From: Gracilaria domingensis
Lineage: Eukaryota > Rhodophyta > Florideophyceae > Gracilariales > Gracilariaceae
Assembly (NCBI GenBank): GCA_022539475.1
Contig: VCMS01000151.1
Coordinates: 62,001 to 126,000 of the forward strand
Direction: 5' to 3'
DNA: 64,000 nt
Part shown: positions 45,016 to 54,156 of the stretch, one piece after another
Layout: every line of letters begins with the position of its first letter
Position numbering within the stretch: the first letter of the stretch is position 1
Notes under the pieces: model-generated
The model's database searches: none
Seen by the model: the letters and a program-made list of their open reading frames with translations, nothing else
What the model was told of the DNA's origin: nothing
Position numbers and translations under genes: made by a program

Positions 45016-45820
45016 TGTGGTGCAACGCGATTGCGGGACTCTGTGGCTGGTGCGATTCATAATATTAAAGGCGATCACGGGACGTGGTGGTACTCAGTGT
45101 GAATAACTGGTGAGATCAGCCCATTCTTGGGTATTCTTAATATTAGAATTAGTGTTATGAGGTGCATTGTCTAGCTGGTGAGTCACCCACGTGTGGAAGG
45201 TTTGCACCCATTCATTTGAGTATTTTATGTAGATATTTGTATAACTGCTGTACCACACTGATAGTGGGCCAACGTAATGCACTGTTTAGTTAGTTGATCG
45301 GCACCAAGAGTTGGGGAAGTCAACGGAACGACCGAGTGTTTGGCTCTAACTTTCCACCCCAGGTATGTAGTAAACTGCTTTCAAAGAGCTTGAACTTGTT
45401 AGGGAACTGTTATTTTCCTCGTGACATCTCTAAGACCACTAGCGCTACTGCATGTTTAGTTCGTGTGCTTGTTTGTTCGTGTTGTACCCTGCTATCAGGT
45501 ATTGCTACACTGGATACCAGTGCTTACCATATTTGGCTCGACCACGCGCCTGGCTCTTTACCCCTACGGGTTTCGTCGGGGCTCGTGTGAGAGTGTTGTA
45601 ATGGATACTGTAGTCTCACTACCGACAGTGTTGTTATCTTTATTGCTGGAAGCGTCTTCTTTGGTTTTTGCTTTCTTCGTTGTCGGGAAGGGTTGATCCT
45701 AGAGTTACGCCCGGCCTGGTCTTTTTATTCCGTAAGGACGCTGAACTGTTGTGCAGCCTTACAAGAGAGAGGTTTGAAACGCTTTTATTTGTCGTTCTCA
45801 TGGCTCGGTTTTGCACTACA
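45016..45820. repeat. Solo LTR, 805 bp, inside element E
   Basis: The ends TGTGGTGCAA and TTGCACTACA are near-perfect inverse complements and have the TG/CA form. RT coding of element E lies directly on both sides. The flanking 5-mers are GGGAC and GAAAC, so the target duplication is imperfect or the limits are a base or two off. No coding domain is found inside. The family is unknown and the sequence is not a copy of the LTRs of B, C or D. Confidence 0.6.
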
Positions 45821-46265
45821 GAAACTGCTAATATCCATGTAAAAGGTCAAATGTTGCCAAGGCTTCAGACCCTGCAAGCTTGGAAAATTTCTGCTCAACA
45901 TTTGGAATAGGCTACTGGTAACGTGCAGTGTACCTGTTGACAAAACGGAGGTCTACGGTGAACCAAAATCGAGCGGGGCCAGGTTTCGGGAGTAATAACA
46001 AAGGGATGGCCGATGGGGATGACGGGTTGCCATAGGTTCTTTCTGTGTTGACAAGGTCGGTGACAAATTGCTTTATGGACTTTCGTTGTTTTTGAGAGTA
46101 GTTGTGTAGTCGCACGCGGACAGGTTTCGCGTATGAATTCAATTCTATTTTTAGCGGTCGGATGATCACTGGGGCTCCAGCTGATAGAGCGAAGTTTGTT
46201 TCGTTGAAATTGGAGCAAGTACCATGAAGATAGGCGCTCCATACTTCCGAAGAAGTGGACTTCAA
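45821..46265 (-). pseudogene. Element E RT N-terminal part
   Basis: The frame 45912-46265 carries RT fingers (IPLLLLPKPGPARFWFTVDL, then RFVNRYTARY). Past its end, up to the solo LTR, the palm start (ATFDLLHGY) is visible. Gag and protease are not seen further right. Confidence 0.65.
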
Positions 46266-46661
46266 GAAAAGATTTACTATTAATATGTTGAACGGTTACT
46301 CGGTTCTTTCATCATCAGATTGATGATATCGTTCTGGCGCAGTGGACGATGCGGAATAAAAGTTGTTTATTTTGAAAGTTTAATTTGTTGAACTTAGTTA
46401 CTAAGTTTGCTCACAAAACGTATACCACGTATTCCACGTCTCTTTCAGCTTGGCCTAAATCGCACCAGATGCTATTTGTGCCGAAATCTGCAATACGTGT
46501 GCGACGTTTTGATACATGCGATATATTTAGAACAAGGGTTTATTTATTTACAATCATTGTTTATTTACATTGTAAGCCATATATACAACCGTCTGCTTTC
46601 AGAAAAGCGATCCTCATCCCTTCGTTTTCGTATACTAGGCAGACATATCATTTCTGGTCTC
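46266..46661. other. Spacer between element E and the kinase gene
   Basis: AT-rich, with no feature seen apart from what must be the 3' end of the kinase transcript on the minus strand. Confidence 0.4.
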
Positions 46662-47522
46662 CTAACTGAACAAGGGTTGGTTCGGATCTACCGTCTGCGT
46701 ATAGGCCTGTGCCAACAGAGCATTCATCCGCTCGTAGTTCGGCGGAGCCTGATCAACGACCTCATGCACCAAAGCCTTTATCGGATCTGGTATGGGCATG
46801 GCCTGATTGTTCCGAACCTGCACGGCGTCTTCAAAGTTGGCCATGAGCGTCTGAACCTGCTCTTCTGACAAGTTGGACCAAATATAATCATCCATTTCAC
46901 CGGCCGGTACAAGCCCCTCCCCGCCACCACGGAACAATCTTACCATCATATCGAGCAAATCCCCAACATCTGTAGCTGGAGAGCTCAAGACAATGTCTTT
47001 TGACGCTCCAAAGTCGATGAGGAAGAACTTATTCTGCTCTGCACCCAGACCGCGCGCGACATTGCCCTCTTTTACGTCACCGTGAGTGACACCCAGACCG
47101 TGCATGGCTCTTATGATCTGAAAAACTTGTCGAACAATTACAATGATTTCAGAGTTTGAGAATTTCAGATCTGCAGCCTCGTGAAGCGTATCGACGGTAT
47201 CTCCAAACTTGGTCATGACCAAGAATGGAGTATCGGCCTCAAGGTCGCTGTCAAAAACTTTCGGGACTGAGAGGTCTGGGGCTCTGCTGCCGAGATCTTG
47301 CAATTTCTCGACCTCATTCATCAGGTCGTCTCCCGCTTGATCTACAAGGTCTTCGAGCTCGTCTTCAGACAAGTCTGCGTCTTGAACATATGCCAGTTTT
47401 ACCACGGCATTGGCGTGCACATTTGTATTGTCTTCAGCTTGGTGAACTACTCCGAAACCGCCCGCACCAATTTGAGGCCCAATCACCCACCTATTTTTCA
47501 ATACTTGCCCCTCAAAATTCAT
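46662..47522 (-). CDS. Atypical protein kinase (CK1/VRK-like)
   Basis: A single-exon protein of 286 residues. The kinase fold is complete in its core motifs: Gly-rich loop IGAGGFGVV (18-26), ATP-binding Lys42 in VVKLA, a helix-C Glu near 70, the catalytic loop VTHGDVKEGN (Asp149, Lys151, Asn154; HGD instead of HRD) and the metal-binding Asp170 in IDFGAS. DFG is followed by ASK and no APE motif is evident. Together with the HGDVK loop this points to the casein kinase 1/VRK branch. It is predicted to phosphorylate Ser/Thr, with unknown substrate. The C-lobe is short. Start: first ATG, about 30 residues before the Gly loop. Likely a functional host gene; the nearest neighbour is the remnant element E. 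Confidence 0.82.
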   Translation of the reverse strand: MNFEGQVLKNRWVIGPQIGAGGFGVVHQAEDNTNVHANAVVKLAYVQDADLSEDELEDLVDQAGDDLMNEVEKLQDLGSRAPDLSVPKVFDSDLEADTPFLVMTKFGDTVDTLHEAADLKFSNSEIIVIVRQVFQIIRAMHGLGVTHGDVKEGNVARGLGAEQNKFFLIDFGASKDIVLSSPATDVGDLLDMMVRLFRGGGEGLVPAGEMDDYIWSNLSEEQVQTLMANFEDAVQVRNNQAMPIPDPIKALVHEVVDQAPPNYERMNALLAQAYTQTVDPNQPLFS

Positions 47523-48295
47523 ATCTATACTTCAGAACTGAGCTCCTGGTGTTTTGATCTGTTGCTGTTCTCTTCTTGGTGCAGGAAGGCTTGTTGTGGA
47601 GAGCAGGGAATGGAGCAAGGAAGTCATAGGACGTGTATTTATGCTGAGAAAAGAACTGGGGGAAGGTTAATTCATGCTGTTCAGCAACGGATGCTACTTT
47701 GGCTACGGAATGGCGTTTTTGGGATCTTTCATTGCACATTTGTTTCATAATCAGGAACGCAACCGTTGTCTATGTCTCCTCTGTTTTATGATTCTTGAGA
47801 GTATCGAAGAAGCTGCAGGAAAGGAACGAGTCCGTTGAGGGCAGCGTAGGTCTTCATTGAGATCTTCACGGACGGTTCCGCATTTGCACTTCGTGAATGG
47901 ACGCACGTGTTCAGAGCGGCACACAGCCGATCACGTCATTCGTCCGAAACTGGAATTTTGAAAATAATTCTAAATTCGAAACTTAGTGGGCATCTGGTAC
48001 TTTCACACAAAAACGCGCCCGTCGATCTCAGAATCGCCGATCAAATCATCGGCCGCACGTTCCGACGCAGCCGTTCGAAGCGTGACGCCGACGTCCGCCA
48101 CGGTGCGCCATGCGCATCGTCGCCAACGCCGCACGCGCCCGCCGCTGCGCCCTCATCCTCCGCAGAAAATCACACAATCTCAGAGAGGACAAACGGCTCT
48201 CGCGATGCAAGTACTCAGACTGCCGATACTGTGTAGAAGCCAAATAATTCCGAACATGTTGCATTCGGGAGAACTAAAGATTTAATCAGACCACT
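47523..48295. other. Intergenic, nothing identified
   Basis: Presumed shared upstream region of the kinase and the 3' side of the Cys-rich gene. Short plus-strand frames around 47900-48285 have no supporting motif. Confidence 0.4.
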
Positions 48296-49220
48296 TTAAT
48301 ATGCATCACATGTTGGCTCAGGGACATCGTAGTACGTATTCGGCGGACCCTCTCCGCACTCTTCGCTCTCCGCCAAGTAGGCCTGTTCAAAAGATGAACA
48401 GGCGAAGCACGTTGTCGCCCCGCGCCTGGCAAAGCTTCTCAACTGGCAGCTCCTGCACAGGCGTTCATTGTCATGAACGGTGAATTGAATATAAGGGCAA
48501 TCCTTACAAACTTGATCGTTTTCGTCGTAGAACATGCCTGGCTTACATTTCTCACACCTCTGAATCATCATCGTGAAAAATTCTCCCGCAGGACACTCCG
48601 CGCACCCTGGACAGCTTCCATCGAGAAAGCCATTATTGTCGCAATGAGCGCACGAGATTAAAATCCGCGAGTTATATGAATGCACACCTTCGTAGCAATC
48701 ATAGCACTCCAGACTGATTTCGTCGTAATACTATTCTAGCGGGCACACGGTGCACGCACCATTGCTCATTGGAATCAGTCCCGGTTGGCAGTCGATACAC
48801 TCCGAAGCTCCGCTTTCCAACGTGAAGTGATGTATCGGACACGGGAGACAACCTCCTAGTCCTTCTTCTGATTTAAAGAAGCCCATCGGACACTGGACGC
48901 AAAGACGGATATTATCCATGAAGCACTCGCCAGGTGGGCAAGTTCCGCACTGTCTGCCCATGATTATCTGCCCTTCCGGACAGGAAAGACATTCAGTTGC
49001 GACGCTCCAAGAAGCAGAATCTGGGGGGCATGAAGTGCACTCAGTTTGACCTGCCAGTGGTTGAAATGCATTGGGCGGACATGGAGCACACCATCCATCG
49101 CCGTCATCGAATTCACCTGGTTGACAAGCTGTGCACACTCCATCGTTGCGTTCAGCTTATCCGGGCTCACAGTCGATGCCTGCCAGAGCGCAACCAAGGC
49201 AGAGAACGAAAAGGAAACAT
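48296..49220 (-). pseudogene. Cys-rich repeat protein (GCC2/GCC3, ephrin-receptor-like), broken
   Basis: One minus-strand frame runs from about 49309 to 48296 with repeated CxxC units of about 45 residues (CPPGECFMDNIRLCVQCPMG, then GFFKSEEGLGGCLPCP). This is the GCC2/GCC3 type seen in extracellular proteins. Its N-terminal part is signal-peptide-like (CFLFVLCLGCALAG). In-frame stops lie at 49157-49159 (TAA) and 48731-48733 (TAG), and no ATG is in frame. The nearest ATG, at 49220, is one base out of phase. It was probably a secreted or surface protein and is now a pseudogene. Sequencing errors or an unrecognised intron are the alternatives. Confidence 0.7.
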
Positions 49221-49309
49221 AATTGCGAGACAGACTTGGTGAAGGCTGCGGGTTGCGGTGGTAAGGCGTGAGAGGTAACGGATTCAGAGAGCAAGAAGCG
49301 GCGGGAAAG

Positions 49310-50805
49310 CTATGTTTGAGCTGTCATATGTAGTCATGATTGTCCCCCTGCAGCTCGGGCAGTAGGCGCTTTGGAAGAGACAGTAGGCGTAAAAATTAAT
49401 TCTCGTGCTGCCGCTGTATCCTGATGCAACGTTATCATTCTGAGACGGATAGGGACATAATTAACCGTCAGATATGCGGTCTTTTTCCATACGGAAGCCA
49501 TGAATGAGGTTGCGTGAAATATTACAAAGCTTCTCGGAGGCATGAGACTTGAGAAGGATTATTATTCGAAACCAATACTTGAGCAGACGTGTACCCTGTT
49601 TCCATGAACTAAATATGGGGAGAGGGGCCGACCATGCCAGGATTTACATCTTTGTCACAAGTTTCCTGGGCATGCACTCATTTGATTTGCCCAGCCAGCT
49701 GAGTGAAACGAGGGATGTCATACTACGAGCTCATGTGGTGCATGTAACTCGTTCGAGGCACGTGGCAGGCGTTGCTGCGGTTGGAGTGCTCCAGGAAGCG
49801 CAAAGAGGAACACTTTTTTGTTGTCACACTTGGCGCGGTTCGTCGACCGCAACGATAATAACATTCGAATGCTGTTTCCGCCCCGTGTAGTGCGTGGCGC
49901 GGTCGGCCGACGGCAAGCGCGAAGCGCCGCGACACCAGCGCGCCGTGCTCGTCGTGTGCGACGTGGCGTCGCACGTGGCCCCGTGCCACACGTCCGCCTG
50001 CGCGCCGCCGCCCTCGAAGCGCTGCGTTTCGCGCAACTCTGCGCAGCTGTGCCGCCTGCACACACGGCTCGGCGTGCGCGCCGCACTCCGCGCCGCGCCA
50101 GCGGCCGCTGTGGCGCGCAAAGGCGCGCAAGTTGCAGCCCGCGCACTCGCACAGCCGCAGGCGGCGGCGTGGCACGGCCGGCCACCACTGGCGCCGCCGT
50201 CGAGCCTTCGCCGTTTGCTTTCCCATCTTTTTGCCGCTCGCAGCTCCACCTTGGCCCATCCCCAGCGACGCCGTGCCTCTCTCAGCCGCTGACAGTTGCC
50301 GTTGCCTTCGTCTGCTGAGCCGTGGTTCCTTTCAAAGAGAAGCGTTAGCATCGGGTACGTTAGCCTCTGTATTCTAGAATCAAGGCTCTGGCACTCGCAG
50401 GCCAGCAACAAGCCAAGTGTGTGTATTATAGAATATTGCCTTGCCGTTTGAACCGTCGGTCACTTACTCCAAGCTAAAGATCTTCTTTTAGAACCCGGAT
50501 TCAAACACCCAGTGCGTCCTGCATACAGTCTGCTTCTGCTTTTGTGGCGAACAGGTTCATCGCTTCCCTCAATATCAACCCGAGCTCAGGCCGAACCGAC
50601 ATTTCGGTTCGGTTCACCAGCCGTGCTTGTCGCAATGGTCGGAGCACAAGATCATAACCCTGTAAACTATAGTGTATCTTCACCAGCTGCATGTGAAGCG
50701 AGGTGCCTAGTCCAAAGCTGTATTCCTCCGTCAAGCCGTCAAGTTCACGCCGTGTCGTTCGGGCGGACGGAATTTGTCCGACAAACACATCCTACTTCCG
50801 CTCAC
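49310..50805. other. Intergenic with GC-rich block
   Basis: No gene is supported. The block at 49890-50300 is very GC-rich and open on all sides. On the minus strand one frame shows a Cys/His pattern (LCECAGCNLRAFARHSGRW, then ECGAHAEPC) that could be a zinc-binding domain, but composition alone can cause such frames. 50440-50805 precedes the secreted-protein gene. Confidence 0.35.
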
Positions 50806-50812
50806 TATAAAA
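50806..50812 (+). promoter_or_regulatory. TATA box of the secreted Pro-rich gene
   Basis: TATAAAA lies 109 bp before the ATG at 50921, followed by a C/T-rich leader. The spacing suggests transcription start near 50840 and an 80-base leader. Confidence 0.55.
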
Positions 50813-50920
50813 GCCGCGTAACAGCGTCCTAGTCGTACTCAGTTCCAACCTCGCTACAGAGCAATTTGCCTACTACCTCCCTCCTGTAACCGACCGATTG
50901 CTCCATCTTGCTCTCAGAAT

Positions 50921-51283
50921 ATGAAGTCTTTCGTTTTCATCTTCTCTCTCTTTGTTCTCACCATTTCAGCAGCCCCCGTTAGACAGTTTGACTTCTTGTT
51001 CGGTTTTCCTGCTCCTCCTGCTCCTCCTGCTCCTGGTCCTCTTCCTCCTGCTCCCATTACGCCTCCTGGCTTTCCTCTTACTGCTCCTGCTCTTCCTCCT
51101 GGTGTTCCAGAACCGGCTCCTGCTGCTGCGGCTTCTTTTGCTGACTTTTTCGGAACGCTTACTTCGGCTACACATGTACCTGACTCACCCCCAGCTTCTT
51201 CCCGTTTTATACGTGGAGCTGAAACAGATGCTGAAGTCTCGTCCGACGTTCTTGAAGGCACCACCTTTGTTGGTAGGCGTTAA
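50921..51283 (+). CDS. Small secreted Pro-rich protein
   Basis: 120 residues in one exon. A clear signal peptide (MKSFVFIFSLFVLTISAAP, cleavage likely after residue 17-18) is followed by a low-complexity Pro/Ala stretch (about 29-75: repeats such as APPAPPAPGPLPPAP) and a polar C-terminus ending FVGRR. There is no Cys and no known domain. Such proteins may be wall- or mucilage-associated, but that is an inference. A TATA box upstream and the good signal peptide support a real gene. The start is the only ATG giving the signal peptide. The 112-codon plus-strand frame at 50952-51290 is an overlapping shadow. Confidence 0.7.
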   Translation: MKSFVFIFSLFVLTISAAPVRQFDFLFGFPAPPAPPAPGPLPPAPITPPGFPLTAPALPPGVPEPAPAAAASFADFFGTLTSATHVPDSPPASSRFIRGAETDAEVSSDVLEGTTFVGRR

Positions 51284-52792
51284 CGTGTGAGCGGGGTCTT
51301 CGACTGTGTGACTGTTGAGGTCTGTCGAAGAAACTTGCTCTGGGCGCGGAGTGGGGCAAGGCAAGTGCTGTCAGCGGGCGCTCGGTGTGGCGGCCTCGGA
51401 GTAAGGCTGTTGCCCCCGCGGTCGCTGGCGAGCACAGTGGCGCCCCGTTGATGGGCTCAATGTGCGGAACGGACCTACGGCTCCGGGGTGAAGCCGCGTC
51501 GCGTACGGTCAAAGACTGGCGTAAAGCTGTAGTTTCCTGAAAGAGGTCGGTTCGATTGACGCAACAGGGTAGTTACCACTAGAATAAACAAGAAACGCAA
51601 TCGTGCGCTTGATCTAAGTACTGCTGCAGCGGCGGCGAACGCGACTGTCGTCAACAGCGCATCCAGCGCTTCAGTCGCTGTCGTCGTATGCGGCGCAACA
51701 AGCGTACAGTCCTCGCCGCTTCCTACTCCCCCGATATCGACGGCAGCATGCGAAGCTCAGTGAGCTCTGATGACTCCTTGCTTGGTTTGGGTCCCGGTGG
51801 AGGTGTTGGCAAGTACTTGCTACAAGAATGGTGATGAGGGTTGTTTGTGAAGCCACGCGGTGTTCTGTAACCGTTTTCGATTTAGATATCATTTGAACTT
51901 TTCAGATTGAGAGAAGCGCAACTGCTGGAGCAGGCGAGATGTGGGCCTCTTCTTTAATTTCGATTATAGCGCCGTATTACAGGTAGCTCAGATACCGTCG
52001 GGTACCGACCGTATCTCGTTAATGGGCAGAGATCGCCCGAGCTCGCCGCTGACAGACACGGTGGCCACGGTGTGCTGTCGCAGACGCGTGACTAGGGGAA
52101 CCACGTGGCCTCACGCGTTGTGCGGATACAGCAGGAGCAGGAGCGTGTGGCGCGGCCGCCTCGGCGGCGACGTGCGACCGCTGCGCCGATACACCGTCAG
52201 CAATCTGTCAGGTTTGATGAGTGCGTCGTTATTCTCTTGCATTGTTTCCGTTTAGCCGTCGCGTCGATGCTTCCACTCCGCGCTTTAATGGTCCCCAACC
52301 ACCTGGCCAAGCCGCGCTGGCCTTACTTGCCCGCTCACAGTGGGCCCGAATCGAATGGCTAAAGATCGCTCTTTCCCACATTAGGGTATGCTGCACACTG
52401 CGTTACAAGCAAAATCGCATGACACCGCGTCAACTCGCGTAGACGCTTTCTTTCCATATCCGCTCCCGAGAGTTATCACACGGCTCAAGTGCTAATACTG
52501 GCCCGGAACAACAATATGTATGGGTTATATCAACAGCCGAGTGCAGATAACGGGGCACGAGACAGCAAAACTTGGGCCCGAGCCGAAGGCGAGGGACCAA
52601 TTTTGCTGTCGAGTGACCCGGTATTGCACGAGGCTTTTGATATAACGCGCTTATTGCACGGTTGGACGCCGGAGAGCCACGGAATTGCATGCCAGCAATG
52701 GAACGCACTGTATGCGCACGTGATGTGCACAACGTACGAAGTCTGCAGAATTTAAGTAAATTTCTTGGTTCTCCTCCAATGCTGCCCCGATT
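51284..52792. other. Intergenic, no supported gene
   Basis: Several short open stretches occur (for example about 51590-51830 plus strand, and 52105-52362 plus strand with an Arg-rich start). None has a domain, start context or other support. Confidence 0.4.
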
Positions 52793-52885
52793 TGGTTATT
52801 GCCCTGGAAGAGGGCAATAACATTGCCCTGGAAGAGGGCAATAACCAAGGCCCAATTGGTTATTGCCCTCTTCCAGGGCAATAAC
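52793..52885. repeat. Three copies of a perfect hairpin
   Basis: TTATTGCCCT-N5-AGGGCAATAA, or its shortened form, occurs at 52793-52820, 52821-52845 and 52857-52885. The loop is GGAAG in the first two and CTTCC in the third, so the third copy is inverted. Together they form a larger inverted repeat centred near 52851. Confidence 0.8.
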
Positions 52886-53833
52886 CAAGGACCGATCAGT
52901 TTATCGCACATCGCTCGAGTGCAATAACAGTGCGTTATCGAGCAGGACCAAGCTTGATATCTAGCGGGGCACTTGGACGGGACGTAAAAATTGGGAATTC
53001 CGTTTACTTTGTTGGACCACGATATAGCAAACGTGTGTGGTACGGCCGTTGCTATATCATGGCGGTTAGAACTCAATATCCGGTGAGTCTATGAAAAAAA
53101 TGCAGTGCGTTTTGTGATATAGCTTTTTTCAAATCTTGGTTCTTCCTATATCGCGGTTAGAAATTTCTGCTCGATAAGCAAGCTATCAACCTTGTGCTCG
53201 ACACAATAATATTATGAGGTCACTCGGCTCGATATCGGTCCTCGGCTTCGCCTCGGGACCGATATCCTCGCCTCGGGACCTTCATATTGTCGTCTCGCCC
53301 CGGTTGATAACTTATACATATCGATAGGGCATGTTACGGCAAGGGTCACGTTTTGTCGGCGTTACTGCTTGCTTTCCTTCTCTTCTGCCTGATTGAAAGT
53401 GATGTTTCGCCCTCTCCGTGCCATCTCCACGTTGACTGTCCTCTTTAAGTAGCAGACTGACTGTCGGTTTGACAGCCAGAAGAAACTTTCCGGGCAGTGT
53501 GGTTCTGAGCGACTCGGTACTTGCCTGACTCTGATAAGGCTGCCTTAAGCTGCCTGGAGCAGAAATCATCAGCATATTGGCTCTCAAACTGCTCGAGCTT
53601 ATCTGTCGACCGTCAACATCGGTGTCCGTGATCCACGGCTGTCTTCTTCGATCAGGCGAGCATTCTTCGTCCTGCGTTCTCAGTGTTGCGTCGATTTCCT
53701 TTGAATGCGTAGCAATTCCGCACATGATAAAATATACGTACTTTCACTGAAATTCAGTGCTGCAACACCACATAAACGTCACTGAATGCTGGTATTGCCG
53801 TGCTGGATGACGGCCGTCGAGACTACGGCGCGC
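52886..53833. other. Palindrome-rich spacer
   Basis: Holds further short inverted and direct repeats: CGATATAGCAA...TTGCTATATC around 53023-53058, and a repeated CTATATC..GCGGTTAGAA unit near 53050 and 53140. No coding signal. It may be a remnant of a foldback element, but no outer ends were found. Confidence 0.4.
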
Positions 53834-53858
53834 GGGGGGGGGGGGGGGGGGGGGGGGG
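53834..53858 (+). repeat. Poly(G) run of 25
   Basis: Twenty-five consecutive G residues flanked by CGCGC and CGCC, 0.3 kb upstream of the membrane-protein ATG. It could form a G-quadruplex, or its length may be an assembly artefact. Confidence 0.85.
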
Positions 53859-54156
53859 CGCCGACAGCAATTAAAGCATTAAAGAGGAACTGCTACTAAC
53901 ATTTTGATGAGAGTGATTAAACTTGGCTATTGTACAATCTCAATAAGTCAGAATAATGATCACCTAAGGTTCTCCTTCAACGCAGTTTTGCTTCTCTGTA
54001 TTCCGATTTTCTTCCAGCCTTGCACTGCTGTGCTGTCGTTGCCCCAGGGGGATGCATTGCTGTGCTTCCGGGGGCCTCTCAAGAACCCCCCTGGCAAAAC
54101 ACTTCATATCTTGAAGCCTTCCTTCTCGCAATTGACAAAAACGAAGTTGCTTCGAA

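Larger units (their letters stand above)
34520..46265 (-). mobile_element. Element E: Ty3/gypsy remnant hosting element D
   Basis: A minus-strand element whose parts, from right to left, are RT, RNase H, integrase and chromodomain. Element D (35930-43818) is inserted between the RNase H and integrase parts, with AAACC on both sides. An 805-bp solo LTR (45016-45820) is inserted in RT. E is therefore older than both. Gag is not seen right of 46265, so the 5' part seems lost. It is broken in several places. Confidence 0.75.

Noticed and set aside
49718-50411. Zinc-finger-like gene in the GC-rich block
   Set aside because: A Cys/His pattern is visible in one minus-strand frame, but frames are open in several phases on both strands, so the evidence is only compositional.
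51590-51830. Arg/Ser-rich open stretch as a host exon
   Set aside because: Two phases are open, neither has a start codon or a recognisable domain, and no splice signals stand out.
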